Shown piece after piece: positions 34,529 through 43,099 of a stretch of DNA of 64,000 nucleotides. The number at the start of each line of letters is the position of its first letter. Position 1 is the first letter of the stretch. Both the position numbers and the translations under genes were made by a program. The stretch is from CAHJXF01 sp038225855 (GTDB lineage: Bacteria > Pseudomonadota > Gammaproteobacteria > Burkholderiales > Burkholderiaceae_D). The stretch covers positions 1-64,000 of the forward strand of contig JBBRQU010000002.1 in NCBI GenBank assembly GCA_038225855.1. Direction: 5' to 3'. The notes beneath the pieces are model-generated. The model did not search any database. It worked only from the letters and a program-made list of their open reading frames with translations, and had not been told where the DNA came from.

Positions 34529-35152
34529 ATGTCCCGCCTCGTCATCGCATCGAACAACCCCGGCAAGCTGCGCGAATTCACGGCTCTGCTCGCACCCTTC
34601 GGCATGGACACCGTCGCGCAACGCGAGCTGGGCATCCCGGACGCCGAAGAGCCGCACGCGACGTTCGTCGAGAACGCATTGGCCAAGGCGCGGCACGCGA
34701 GCGCGGCGAGTGGCTTGCCCGCGCTGGCCGATGATTCGGGCCTGTGCGTCGATGCGCTCGGCGGTGAACCCGGCGTGCGTTCCGCGCGCTTCGCGGACGC
34801 TGCGGGCCTGCATCCCGATCGACAGTCGCAGGACGATCGCAACAATGCCAAGCTTGTCGCCGCGCTCGCGCAGCACGCCGATCGCAGCGCGCATTACGTC
34901 TGTGCGCTGGTACTCATGCGAAACGCGCTCGATCCAGAGCCGATCATCGCGATGGGTTTTTGGCCCGGACAAATCATCGACAGGCCGCGCGGCGCGAATG
35001 GCTTCGGATACGACCCCTACTTCCTGCTGTCCGAACTCGCCATGACCGCAGCCGAGCTCGACCTCGAGACCAAGAACCGCATCAGTCATCGCGGTCTCGC
35101 GTTGCGTCGATTGTCCGAAGAGCTCGCTGCGCAGCGAACGCGCATCAAGTGA
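34529..35152 (+). CDS. rdgB: Non-canonical purine NTP pyrophosphatase RdgB/HAM1
   Basis: Hydrolyses dITP, XTP and ITP to keep deaminated purines out of DNA and RNA. The 207-residue protein has the family pattern: IASNNPGKLREF (residues 6-17), TFVENALAKARHA, LADDSGLCVDALGG, and RGANGFGYDPYF. Its stop overlaps the GTG start of hemW by four bases, a common rdgB-hemW pairing in betaproteobacteria. Confidence 0.97.
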   Translation: MSRLVIASNNPGKLREFTALLAPFGMDTVAQRELGIPDAEEPHATFVENALAKARHASAASGLPALADDSGLCVDALGGEPGVRSARFADAAGLHPDRQSQDDRNNAKLVAALAQHADRSAHYVCALVLMRNALDPEPIIAMGFWPGQIIDRPRGANGFGYDPYFLLSELAMTAAELDLETKNRISHRGLALRRLSEELAAQRTRIK

Positions 35153-36399
35153 TTCCCATCTTTCCCGCGACTTCGATCTCGCGCATCAAGCAGGTCGGTC
35201 GTGCAGCGTCGACGGCGCCGTTCACGACGCGCCTCGCAACGCTGCCTCCCTTGACGCTCTACATCCACTTCCCGTGGTGCGTGAAGAAGTGTCCGTATTG
35301 CGACTTCAATTCGCATGAGCATACCGATGGCATCGGTGCGATTCCGGAAGCCGCCTACGTGGATGCCTTGATCGCCGATCTCGATCGCGTCGTGCCGCAA
35401 GTCTGGGGGCGCCGCGTGCATGCGGTGTTCATCGGCGGCGGCACGCCGAGCCTGATGTCGCCTTCTGCGCTCGATCGCCTGATGTCCGAGGTACGCGCGC
35501 GGCTCGTGCTCGAAGCCGATGCCGAGATCACGCTCGAAGCCAATCCCGGCACGGTCGAAGCCGATCGCTTTGCCTCCTATCGCGCGCTGGGCATCAATCG
35601 GCTGTCGCTCGGCATCCAGAGTTTCGACGATCGCTTCCTGAAAGCGCTCGGTCGCATACACGACGGCGACGAAGCCAGGCGAGCGGTCGAGATCGCACAG
35701 AAGAGCTTCGACAACATCAATCTCGACCTGATGTATGGGCTGCCCGGTCAGACCGCCCCGGACGCCGCGCGCGACGTCGCAATCGCGCGCAGCTTCGCGC
35801 CTGCGCACCTGTCGCTCTACCAGTTGACGCTCGAGCCGAATACCGTCTTCGCGAAATATCCGCCGCGCTTGCCCGATGAAGACGTGGCCGAGGCGATCGA
35901 GAATGCGATTGCCGAAGAGGTCGCGCGAGGCGGGTGGAAGCGCTACGAAGTCTCGGCGTATGCGCAACCCGGACACGAGAGCCGGCACAACCTCAACTAT
36001 TGGAATTACGGCGACTACATCGGCATCGGCGCGGGCGCACACGCGAAATTGTCGTTCCCCGATCGCATCGTGCGTCAGACGCGCGTGCGCAATCCGAGCA
36101 TCTATCTCGAACGCGCGGCGCAAGCCCTGCCCGCTTTCGACGAACAGGTTGTCGATGGGATGTCGCTTCCCTTCGAATTCATGCTCAACGCGATGCGGCT
36201 GGTCGAGGGCGTTCCGGTTCGACGATTCGAGGAACGCACCGGACTCGCGTTGATGGCGATCGAGCCCCAGTTGGCCAAAGCCGAAGCGAAGGCTTTGATG
36301 GGTCGCGATGCGTTCCGGCTTTGGCCGACCGCGCTCGGCCTGCGTTTTCTCAATGACTTGCAGAGCCTGTTTCTTCCATCGCGTGCCGACGAAGCCTGA
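35149..36399 (+). CDS. hemW: Radical SAM heme chaperone HemW
   Basis: A 416-residue radical SAM protein that binds heme and delivers it to acceptor enzymes; formerly annotated as oxygen-independent coproporphyrinogen oxidase. The 4Fe-4S motif CVKKCPYCDF near residue 45 lies in a HFPWCVKKCPYC context, followed by GGGTPSLMSP and the C-terminal HemN domain (NYWNYGDYIGIGAGAHAKLS). The extra Cys of true HemN before the cluster is absent. It starts with GTG at 35149, overlapping rdgB; an ORF that begins upstream in this frame is a shadow. Confidence 0.95.
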   Translation: MIPIFPATSISRIKQVGRAASTAPFTTRLATLPPLTLYIHFPWCVKKCPYCDFNSHEHTDGIGAIPEAAYVDALIADLDRVVPQVWGRRVHAVFIGGGTPSLMSPSALDRLMSEVRARLVLEADAEITLEANPGTVEADRFASYRALGINRLSLGIQSFDDRFLKALGRIHDGDEARRAVEIAQKSFDNINLDLMYGLPGQTAPDAARDVAIARSFAPAHLSLYQLTLEPNTVFAKYPPRLPDEDVAEAIENAIAEEVARGGWKRYEVSAYAQPGHESRHNLNYWNYGDYIGIGAGAHAKLSFPDRIVRQTRVRNPSIYLERAAQALPAFDEQVVDGMSLPFEFMLNAMRLVEGVPVRRFEERTGLALMAIEPQLAKAEAKALMGRDAFRLWPTALGLRFLNDLQSLFLPSRADEA

Positions 36400-36414
36400 G
36401 CCGCATCATGGTGC
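36400..36414 (+). promoter_or_regulatory. Candidate NtrC enhancer site upstream of glnA
   Basis: GCCGCATCATGGTGC matches 12 of 15 positions of the NtrC consensus (GCAC-N7-GTGC type), with the right half GGTGC intact. It lies about 90 bases ahead of the sigma-54 promoter, a usual enhancer distance. The left half-site is imperfect. Confidence 0.35.
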
Positions 36415-36500
36415 GACTATGCATCGTGATGGCGCGTGCGCACCGTCAACGCTCATCGAGCCGTTCGGCTCGGGCGCGTCGACCCGCCGAGAAACGTGAG

Positions 36501-36516
36501 TGGCATGGAAGCTGCT
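36501..36516 (+). promoter_or_regulatory. Sigma-54 promoter of glnA
   Basis: TGGCATGGAAGCTGCT carries GG at 36502-36503 and GC at 36514-36515 with ten bases between, the invariant -24/-12 spacing; only one base of TGGCAYR-N4-TTGCW differs. Transcription would begin near 36527, about 104 bases ahead of the ATG. NtrC, encoded downstream, is the expected activator. Confidence 0.7.
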
Positions 36517-36630
36517 ATATTTTCGTGCAGAGTCGTGCCGGCAGCATTTCCGCATTCTTCCCTTTTTGCGTTTTGCATCACCTCGCGCAGGCGCGCCCTG
36601 CGTATTCAAAAATCCATCCAGGAGTAGTCG

Positions 36631-38046
36631 ATGAGCATGACCGCGTCAGACGTATTGAAAATGGTCAAGGACAACGAGGCGAAGTTCGTCGATTTTCGCT
36701 TCACCGATACCAAGGGCAAGGAGCAGCACGTCTCGGTGCCGGTTTCGCAATTCGGCCAGGAAAAGTTCGATGACGGCCACGCGTTCGACGGCTCGTCGAT
36801 CGCCGGATGGAAGGGAATCGAAGCGTCGGACATGCTGCTCTATCCCGACCCCAACACCGCCTTCATCGATCCCTTTCGCGAAGAGACCACCGTCTGCATC
36901 ACCTGCGACGTGATCGAGCCGTCCGACGGCAAGGGCTATGAGCGCGATCCGCGCTCGCTCGCGCGCCGCGCAGAGGCCTATCTCAAGTCGGCCGGTCATG
37001 GCGACGTCGCCTACTTCGGACCCGAGCCCGAGTTCTTCATCTTCGATCAGGTGCGCTGGGGCGTCGACATGTCGGGCTGCTTCGTGAAGATCGATTCGGA
37101 AGAAGCGTCGTGGTCCACGGGCCTGAAGATCGAAGGCGGCAACCTCGCGCATCGTCCTTCCGTGAAGGGCGGTTATTTCCCCGTCCCGCCGGTCGACTCG
37201 CTGCAGGACATGCGCTCGGAGATGTGCCTGATCCTCGAAGCGATCGGCGTGCCGGTGGAAGTCCACCATCACGAAGTCGGAGGCGCGGGTCAGTGCGAGA
37301 TCGGGACCAAATTCTCGACGCTGGTCGAGCGCGCCGACTGGCTGCAGAAGCTGAAGTACGTCGTCTGGAACGTCGCGCATTCGTACGGCAAGACCGCGAC
37401 CTTCATGCCCAAGCCACTGGTGGGCGACAACGGGTCGGGCATGCATGTCCACCAGTCGGTGTGGAAGGGCGGCGAGAACCTGTTCGCGGGCAACGGCTAC
37501 GCGGGGCTGTCCGAGTTCGCGCTCTATTACATCGGCGGCATCATCAAGCACGCGCGCTCGTTGAACGCGATCACCAACCCCGGCACCAACTCGTACAAGC
37601 GCCTCGTGCCGGGCTTCGAAGCGCCGGTCAAGCTGGCGTACTCGGCACGCAATCGCTCGGCGTCGATCCGCATTCCGTACGTGCAAAGTCCCAAGGCGCG
37701 ACGCATCGAAGTGCGCTTCCCCGATCCGACGGCCAATCCCTATCTGGCTTTCTCGGCATTGCTGATGGCGGGCCTCGACGGCGTCGAGAACAAGATCCAT
37801 CCGGGCGAGGCCGCCGACAAGAACCTCTACGACCTGCCGCCCGAAGAGGACGCGAAGATTCCGACGGTGTGCTCGAGCCTCGACATGGCGCTCGAACATC
37901 TCGAAAAGGACCGCGCCTATCTGACCAAGGGCGGCGTATTCACCGACGCGATGCTCGATGCTTACATGGACTTGAAGGTCGAGGAAGTGACGCGCTTTCG
38001 CATGACGACGCATCCAGTCGAGTTCGACATGTACTACTCGCTGTGA
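36631..38046 (+). CDS. glnA: Glutamine synthetase type I
   Basis: Makes glutamine from glutamate, ammonia and ATP. The 471-residue protein has DGSSIAGWKGIEASDMLLYP, the metal-site PEPEFFIFD, the signature KPLVGDNGSGMHVHQS, and the ATP-binding KRLVPGFEAPV. NLYDLPPEE near residue 398 carries the adenylylation Tyr of the GS-I-beta subgroup. CAGGAG lies ahead of the ATG. Followed by a DUF4124 gene and glnL-glnG, with a sigma-54 promoter upstream. Confidence 0.98.
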   Translation: MSMTASDVLKMVKDNEAKFVDFRFTDTKGKEQHVSVPVSQFGQEKFDDGHAFDGSSIAGWKGIEASDMLLYPDPNTAFIDPFREETTVCITCDVIEPSDGKGYERDPRSLARRAEAYLKSAGHGDVAYFGPEPEFFIFDQVRWGVDMSGCFVKIDSEEASWSTGLKIEGGNLAHRPSVKGGYFPVPPVDSLQDMRSEMCLILEAIGVPVEVHHHEVGGAGQCEIGTKFSTLVERADWLQKLKYVVWNVAHSYGKTATFMPKPLVGDNGSGMHVHQSVWKGGENLFAGNGYAGLSEFALYYIGGIIKHARSLNAITNPGTNSYKRLVPGFEAPVKLAYSARNRSASIRIPYVQSPKARRIEVRFPDPTANPYLAFSALLMAGLDGVENKIHPGEAADKNLYDLPPEEDAKIPTVCSSLDMALEHLEKDRAYLTKGGVFTDAMLDAYMDLKVEEVTRFRMTTHPVEFDMYYSL

Positions 38047-38068
38047 GATCGCGTTGAGTGCTTTTGCG

Positions 38069-38153
38069 GTCGCCCCGGCGCAGGTCGGGGCCCGAGTTTC
38101 GTAGCGCTCGCGACGGACAAGCAAATGGACCCCGGCCTGCGCCGGCGCGACGG
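38069..38153. repeat. Intergenic palindromic repeat (CCGGG-type)
   Basis: GTCGCCCCGGCGCAGGTCGG at about 38069-38088 pairs with CCCCGGCCTGCGCCGGCGCG at about 38130-38149. It follows the glnA stop by about 20 bases and could terminate or attenuate readthrough into the DUF4124 gene. Confidence 0.7.
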
Positions 38154-38274
38154 CTCGACTCTGCTTTGTGCACGCGACGCGCGCGTGGCGCGTTGTCTGT
38201 CGAGTGGTATGCGGCGCGCTATGATGAGCAGCCGTTGATTACCACTCGCCATACGTGTGCAGATCGGAAGTGCC

Positions 38275-38766
38275 ATGTCGCCTCGTCGTTTCGTTCTTCT
38301 CTCATGGATGCCGTTGGCGCTGTGGTGTGCCGCGGGTCTCGCGCATGCGGAGCCGGATCTCTACAAGTGCGTCGATGCGAACGGCGGGGTGACTTACGCG
38401 AACACCGGCAGCACCAAGGGATGCACGAAGATCACGGTCGATCCGGTCGTCATTCCGAAGTCCGCGACGGCGCAAAAATCACAGCCGGGTCCGTCGGCGA
38501 GTCCTTCGAACTTTCCGAAGGTCGATGGCGCCACCCAGAAGACGCGCGACAACGACCGGCGACGCATCTTGGAAGACGAGCTGCGCGACAAGGAAGCGAA
38601 GCTCGCCGACCTCAAGCGTGAATACAACAGCGGCGAACCCGAGCGCCAGGGCAACGAGCGCAACTATCAGCGCTACCTCGATCGCGTCGAGCGATTGAAG
38701 GCCGACATCGCGCGCGCCGAGACCGACATCGCTTCGATCAAGAGCGAAATCGGCAAGGTTCAATAG
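38275..38766 (+). CDS. Exported DUF4124-domain protein with coiled coil
   Basis: A 163-residue protein with a signal peptide (residues 1-25, ending AHAEP). A DUF4124 motif follows (DLYKCVDANGGVTYANTGST), then a Ser/Pro-rich linker and a charged helix from about residue 90 to the end that should form a coiled coil (ILEDELRDKEAKLADLKREY). The ATG at 38275 follows GGAAG; a GTG at 38257 is a weaker option. The position between glnA and glnL is conserved in many betaproteobacteria. Its function, probably periplasmic, is not known. Confidence 0.85.
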   Translation: MSPRRFVLLSWMPLALWCAAGLAHAEPDLYKCVDANGGVTYANTGSTKGCTKITVDPVVIPKSATAQKSQPGPSASPSNFPKVDGATQKTRDNDRRRILEDELRDKEAKLADLKREYNSGEPERQGNERNYQRYLDRVERLKADIARAETDIASIKSEIGKVQ

Positions 38767-38770
38767 CGCT

Positions 38771-38813
38771 TTGTCATTGCGAACGCGGTGAGCGTTGCTC
38801 GGGATGGCAAGCT
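38771..38813 (+). repeat. Half-copy of the GTCATTGCGAACG-type repeat
   Basis: TTGTCATTGCGAACGCGGTG followed by AGCGTTGCTCGGGATGG resembles common dispersed elements of the GTCATTGCGAGCGAAGC kind and the arm at 30367. It covers an apparent GTG start at 38788 of the glnL frame, which argues against using that start. Confidence 0.4.
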
Positions 38814-38838
38814 GGCTGGTCTTGTCGGCAAGCGTCAA

Positions 38839-39963
38839 GTGAGTCCCCCGACCGGTGCATCGGTGACCGACCCTTCTCGCTACGCCGGGATCGACCTGCT
38901 GACTTCAGCAGTCGTGATCCTCGACAACGAAGGCCGCGTCGTATTCGCCAACACCGCTGCAGAAACCCTGCTCGACTTCTCGTTGCGCACGATGATCGGA
39001 CAGCGCTTCGCGAGCATGCTGTCGAATGGTTCGCTGATCGACGAACTCTTCGTCGAAGCAAGGCGGCGCGAATACAGCGACAAGCGCCTCGACTTTGATA
39101 TCCAGCGGCCCGGCCGCGAGCCGCTGCAGGTCCACGGCATCGTCACGGTGCTGCACGACGATCCGGCCACGCCGGTGCTATTCGAATTGCAGGAAACCGA
39201 CCAGCAGCGGCGCGCCGACCGCGAGGAACGGATCCACGATCAGACGCAGATCAATCGCGAGCTGGTCCGCAATCTCGCGCACGAGATCAAGAATCCGCTA
39301 GGTGGCATTCGCGGCGCCGCGCAGTTGCTGCACATGGAGATGTCCACGCCAAGGTTCGCGGCCGCGTTCGCAGCCGACTCGGTCGCCGAATTCGCGGACT
39401 ACGCACGCGTCATCATCAAGGAGGCCGATCGCTTGCAGAGCCTGGTCGATCGGCTGCTCGCGCCGCATCGTCCGGCGCGCATCGTAGGCGATGTCAACAT
39501 TCACGAGGTGTGCGAGCGCGTGCGCAGCGTGCTGCTGGCCGAATACCCGCGCGGACTCCTCATCACGCGCGACTACGATGCCAGCATTCCCGAATTCCGC
39601 GGCGACAAGGAGCAGTTGATTCAGGCGCTGCTCAACCTCGCGCACAACGCCTCGCAGGCGCTCGCGTCGCGTATCGCGGCGGGCGATGCACAGATCGTCT
39701 TGAGGACGCGCATTGCGCGTCAGGTGACGGTCGCGCGCACGCGGCACAGACTGGCACTGGAATTGCATGTGGTCGACAACGGTCCGGGTATCGACGCTTC
39801 GATTCGCGATCGTGTGTTCCTTCCGCTGGTGTCGGGCCGCGAAGGCGGGACCGGGCTCGGTCTCACGCTCGCACAGACCTTCGTCGAGGAGCATCACGGT
39901 ACGATCGATTTCGAGAGCCGACCCGGACGCACCGACTTCCGCATTCTTTTACCGCTGCCATGA
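38839..39963 (+). CDS. glnL: Nitrogen regulation sensor kinase NtrB (GlnL)
   Basis: Phosphorylates and dephosphorylates NtrC in response to PII. The 374-residue protein has an N-terminal PAS domain (about 17-120, AVVILDNEGRVVFANTAAE), the phospho-acceptor His148 in NLAHEIKNPLGGIRGAAQLL, and the ATPase domain with LLNLAHNASQAL (N box), VVDNGPGID and GGTGLGLTLAQTFVE. The start is unsure: GTG at 38839 is used because the alternative at 38788 lies in a repeat; GTG at 38863 is also possible. glnG follows 28 bp later. Confidence 0.93.
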   Translation: MSPPTGASVTDPSRYAGIDLLTSAVVILDNEGRVVFANTAAETLLDFSLRTMIGQRFASMLSNGSLIDELFVEARRREYSDKRLDFDIQRPGREPLQVHGIVTVLHDDPATPVLFELQETDQQRRADREERIHDQTQINRELVRNLAHEIKNPLGGIRGAAQLLHMEMSTPRFAAAFAADSVAEFADYARVIIKEADRLQSLVDRLLAPHRPARIVGDVNIHEVCERVRSVLLAEYPRGLLITRDYDASIPEFRGDKEQLIQALLNLAHNASQALASRIAAGDAQIVLRTRIARQVTVARTRHRLALELHVVDNGPGIDASIRDRVFLPLVSGREGGTGLGLTLAQTFVEEHHGTIDFESRPGRTDFRILLPLP

Positions 39964-39991
39964 CCATTCACTTTTTCGCGCGTCGCATTCG

Positions 39992-41494
39992 ATGAAGCCG
40001 ATCTGGGTCGTCGACGACGATCAGTCGATACGCTGGGTTCTCGAGAAGACGCTCGCGCGCGAGAGTCTGCCTTGCAGAAGTTTCTCCAACAGCGCCGATG
40101 CACTCGCGGCGATGGAGACCGAGTCGCCGCAGGTGCTGGTTTCGGACATCCGCATGCCCGGAGGCAAGACGCCCAACGGCGGGCTCGAATTGCTCGAGGC
40201 CGCGAAAGCGCGCTATCCGGGGCTGCCGGTGATTATCATGACTGCGTTCTCGGATCTCGAAAGCGCGGTCTCGGCGTTTGCCGGCGGCGCCTTCGAGTAT
40301 CTGCCCAAGCCCTTCGACGTCGATCAGGCGGTCGAGCTGATTCGACGCGCCGTCGGAGAAAGCCTGCGCGAGGCGGAGATCGAAGAACAGTTGGAGGCAA
40401 GTCCCGAGATCCTCGGACAGGCGCCCGCGATGCAGGATGTGTTTCGCGCGATCGGTCGCCTCGCGCAATCGAACGTCACCGTGCTCATCACGGGCGAATC
40501 GGGCACCGGCAAGGAACTGGTCGCGCGCGCGCTGCATCGTCACAGCCCGCGCGCCGCGCAGCCTTTCATCGCGCTCAACACCGCGGCGATCCCGAAGGAG
40601 TTGCTCGAGTCCGAACTCTTCGGTCACGAGCGCGGCGCGTTCACCGGCGCGCAGACGATGCGGCGCGGTCGCTTCGAGCAGGCCGAGAACGGGACGCTTT
40701 TTCTCGACGAGATCGGCGACATGCCGTCCGAATTGCAGACGCGTCTGTTGCGCGTCTTGTCCGACGGCCATTTCTATCGCGTCGGCGGACACAGCCCGAT
40801 GAAGGCCAACGTGCGCGTGATCGCTGCCACGCATCAGAACCTCGAAGAGCTGGTGCGCCAGGGTACATTCCGCGAAGATCTCTATCACCGCCTGAACGTC
40901 ATTCGTTTGCGACTGCCCGCGTTGCACGAACGCGCGGAAGACATCCCGCTGCTCGCGAGAAATTTCCTGCAGAAGAGCGCGCGCGAACTCGGCGTGGAGG
41001 CCAAGCGCATGTCGGACGCCGCGATGAAGCTGCTCGTCACGCTGCCCCTGCCGGGCAACGTGCGTCAACTCGAGAACCTGTGCCATTGGCTGACCGTGAT
41101 GGCGCCCGCGCAGGTTGTCGAGATCAAGGATCTGCCGCCCGAAATGCGCGGAGCAGGCGATGGCGCCCACGCGATGTCGCTGGCCCGATCGCCGCTGCAC
41201 AACGAGGCCTCGACTCGCCCCGATGCGGCCGCAAGCGGTCGAGCGGTCGAGGCATCGACGCCGCAGGCCGACGAGCAATGGCGTGTCGAGCTCGAACGCA
41301 TTGCCGCGCACATGCTTGCGCTCGACCGCCATGACGTGATGGATGTCCTCACACGCCAGTTCGAAGCGACGCTGATCCGCATGGCCTTGCGCCACACCGG
41401 CGGTCGGCGCATCGAAGCCGCCGAGCGCCTCGGCATCGGGCGCAACACCATCACGCGGAAGATTCAGGATCTGGGGCTGGACGACGCGCGGTGA
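39992..41494 (+). CDS. glnG: Nitrogen regulation response regulator NtrC (GlnG)
   Basis: A 500-residue sigma-54 activator. The receiver domain (1-120) has the DDD acidic pocket and phospho-acceptor Asp52 in LVSDIRMPG. The AAA+ domain has Walker A GESGTGKELVARALH, the sigma-54 contact GAFTGA and LFLDEIGDM. A Fis-type HTH ends the protein (RRIEAAERLGIGRNTITRKI). It would drive glnA through the -24/-12 promoter at 36501 and might act on other sigma-54 genes here. Confidence 0.97.
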   Translation: MKPIWVVDDDQSIRWVLEKTLARESLPCRSFSNSADALAAMETESPQVLVSDIRMPGGKTPNGGLELLEAAKARYPGLPVIIMTAFSDLESAVSAFAGGAFEYLPKPFDVDQAVELIRRAVGESLREAEIEEQLEASPEILGQAPAMQDVFRAIGRLAQSNVTVLITGESGTGKELVARALHRHSPRAAQPFIALNTAAIPKELLESELFGHERGAFTGAQTMRRGRFEQAENGTLFLDEIGDMPSELQTRLLRVLSDGHFYRVGGHSPMKANVRVIAATHQNLEELVRQGTFREDLYHRLNVIRLRLPALHERAEDIPLLARNFLQKSARELGVEAKRMSDAAMKLLVTLPLPGNVRQLENLCHWLTVMAPAQVVEIKDLPPEMRGAGDGAHAMSLARSPLHNEASTRPDAAASGRAVEASTPQADEQWRVELERIAAHMLALDRHDVMDVLTRQFEATLIRMALRHTGGRRIEAAERLGIGRNTITRKIQDLGLDDAR

Positions 41495-41516
41495 ACGACA
41501 AACCCGTTGTCGTGGG

Positions 41517-42290
41517 TCAGAGCTCCAGCGTTGCGATCACCGGTGCGTGATCGGAGGGCTGTTCGCGCTTGCGTTCATCGCGATCGATGACGCATGCGGT
41601 GCACAGCGGGCGCAGTGCGTCGGACAGCAACACGTGGTCGATGCGCAGGCCCGCGTTGCGCCGGAATCCGAGCATGCGGTAGTCCCACCAGCTATACGAC
41701 TTCGGCGCCTGCTCGAAGAGACGAAACGCGTCGTGAAAGCCGAGCGCGGCGATCGCCTGCAGTGCATCGCGCTCGGGCTGCGAACACAGCACCTGACCCT
41801 CCCAGGCGCGCGGGTCGTGCACGTCGCGGTCTTCGGGCGCGACGTTGTAATCGCCGAGCACGACGAGGCGCGGATGCACCTTCAATTCCTCTTCCAGCCA
41901 GTCGCGCAACGCGGCGAACCAGCGCAGCTTGTATTGATACTTGTCGGAGTCGACCGACTGGCCATTGGGCACGTACACGCATACGACGCGCACGCCATTC
42001 ACTGTCACCGCGATGACGCGTTTCTGATCGTCTTCGAAACCGGCGATGCCCATCACTACATCGGTCGCGGGCATCGCGAGTCGCGTCAGGATCGCGACGC
42101 CGTTGTAGGTCTTCTGTCCCGAGAAGACGGTGCGATAGCCGACCGCCTCGAGTTCACTCGCAGGAAATCGGTCATCGGTGAGCTTGGTTTCCTGTAGCGC
42201 GAGTACTTCGACCGGGTTGTGCTTGAGCCATTCAAGCACGTGCGGCAAGCGCACCTTGAGCGAATTGATATTCCAAGTGGTGAGGCGCAT
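41517..42290 (-). CDS. xthA: Exodeoxyribonuclease III
   Basis: An AP endonuclease and 3'-5' exonuclease of 257 residues for base-excision repair. TWNINSLKVRLPHVLEWL opens the fold; LALQETKLTDD holds the metal-binding Glu; YVPNGQSVDSDKY, GDYNVAPEDRDVHDP and the closing QPSDHAPVIATLEL supply the remaining active-site residues. The start at 42290 (MRLTTWN) is set by family alignment; the upstream in-frame ATGs are not conserved. It converges with glnG, 22 bp apart. Confidence 0.96.
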   Translation of the reverse strand: MRLTTWNINSLKVRLPHVLEWLKHNPVEVLALQETKLTDDRFPASELEAVGYRTVFSGQKTYNGVAILTRLAMPATDVVMGIAGFEDDQKRVIAVTVNGVRVVCVYVPNGQSVDSDKYQYKLRWFAALRDWLEEELKVHPRLVVLGDYNVAPEDRDVHDPRAWEGQVLCSQPERDALQAIAALGFHDAFRLFEQAPKSYSWWDYRMLGFRRNAGLRIDHVLLSDALRPLCTACVIDRDERKREQPSDHAPVIATLEL

Positions 42291-42550
42291 TAAGGTCCGG
42301 TATAAAAGATGTTTGAAAGTACTCGCTTCGATATTCATCGTGGTGATCCAGTGCAGGCTCCGCAACCATTCGGAGAATCTCGATGAGCCCGCCGCCTTTC
42401 ACAGCGGTACGCAACCTCGCGATGGAGCGCGGTGACTTCGGCACGCGCCGTTTCTGCGAGGGTCGCGAGGCTGTTCGCGGATAATCTCACCGGCGGCCGC
42501 GGATCGGCAAGACCGTCTTGGGGCGACCCGCCAACCTCCTGCGTCATGCG

Positions 42551-42850
42551 ATGACCAAACTGATAGACGAAGACGATGCGTCACTGGTGTCACGCTTTCG
42601 GCGCGGCGAGGCAGACGCCTGGGCGGTACTGGTCCAGCGCTATCAGCGGCTGGTCTATGCCATCGTGTGGCGCGCGGGTCGGCGACACGATCGCTGCGCT
42701 GGCGACCGCGTCAACCGGGACTTGCCGGCACGCGACCTCGCGCGTCGCATCGACGGCACGACATCGATGTTGTGTGGGACCCAGCTGCGTCAGGTCGACT
42801 CGGCGGCCGCGTTGACGAACGTCGTGCCAGCCGACACGACCTGCCGCTGA
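42551..42850 (+). pseudogene. Truncated ECF RNA polymerase sigma factor (N-terminal relic)
   Basis: The first about 45 codons read DDASLVSRFRRGEADAWAVL and VQRYQRLVYAIVWRAG, a good sigma-70 region 2 start of an ECF factor. After VWRAG the frame continues as RRHDRCAGDRVNRD with no likeness to region 2.3-2.4, and region 4 is absent; no other frame restores it. The gene therefore looks frameshifted and cut off. It stands 550 bp ahead of the polysaccharide operon, where an intact ECF gene could once have been a regulator. The DNA from 42291 to 42550 holds no convincing gene. Confidence 0.55.
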
Positions 42851-42874
42851 GCGCACGGTTGTCCGGCGGCAGCT

Positions 42875-42909
42875 AGGCCGGTGCGCGCGCAAGCGTCACC
42901 GGCCTTTTT
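42875..42909 (+). terminator. Rho-independent terminator
   Basis: Stem AGGCCGGTG (42875-42883) and CACCGGCCT (42897-42905) with a 13-base loop, followed by a T tract to 42909. It ends any transcription coming from the sigma-factor relic before the polysaccharide operon. The 190 bases from here to 43100 must hold that operon's promoter, but no clear sigma-70 or sigma-54 site is visible. Confidence 0.75.
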
Positions 42910-43099
42910 CTTGTGGGCACACGGCGCATTCGTCGATCCGGTGTATTTCCGCGACCCAGGCCTGCTCTGTAGGGCATGCCGATCGGGTGACAGCGCGCAT
43001 GCCAAAGCGAGCCACTGATCAGGCGCAACCCCCTGCGCTCACGCGGTGACGACTTGCCGCCGATGGCCGACCCCTAGCCGGGCGAAAAAGGAAAACGGC

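Noticed and set aside
42335..42547. 70-codon minus-strand frame upstream of xthA
   Set aside because: No ribosome site, no recognisable domain and Arg-rich composition; considered as a pyrE start but the sequence does not fit.
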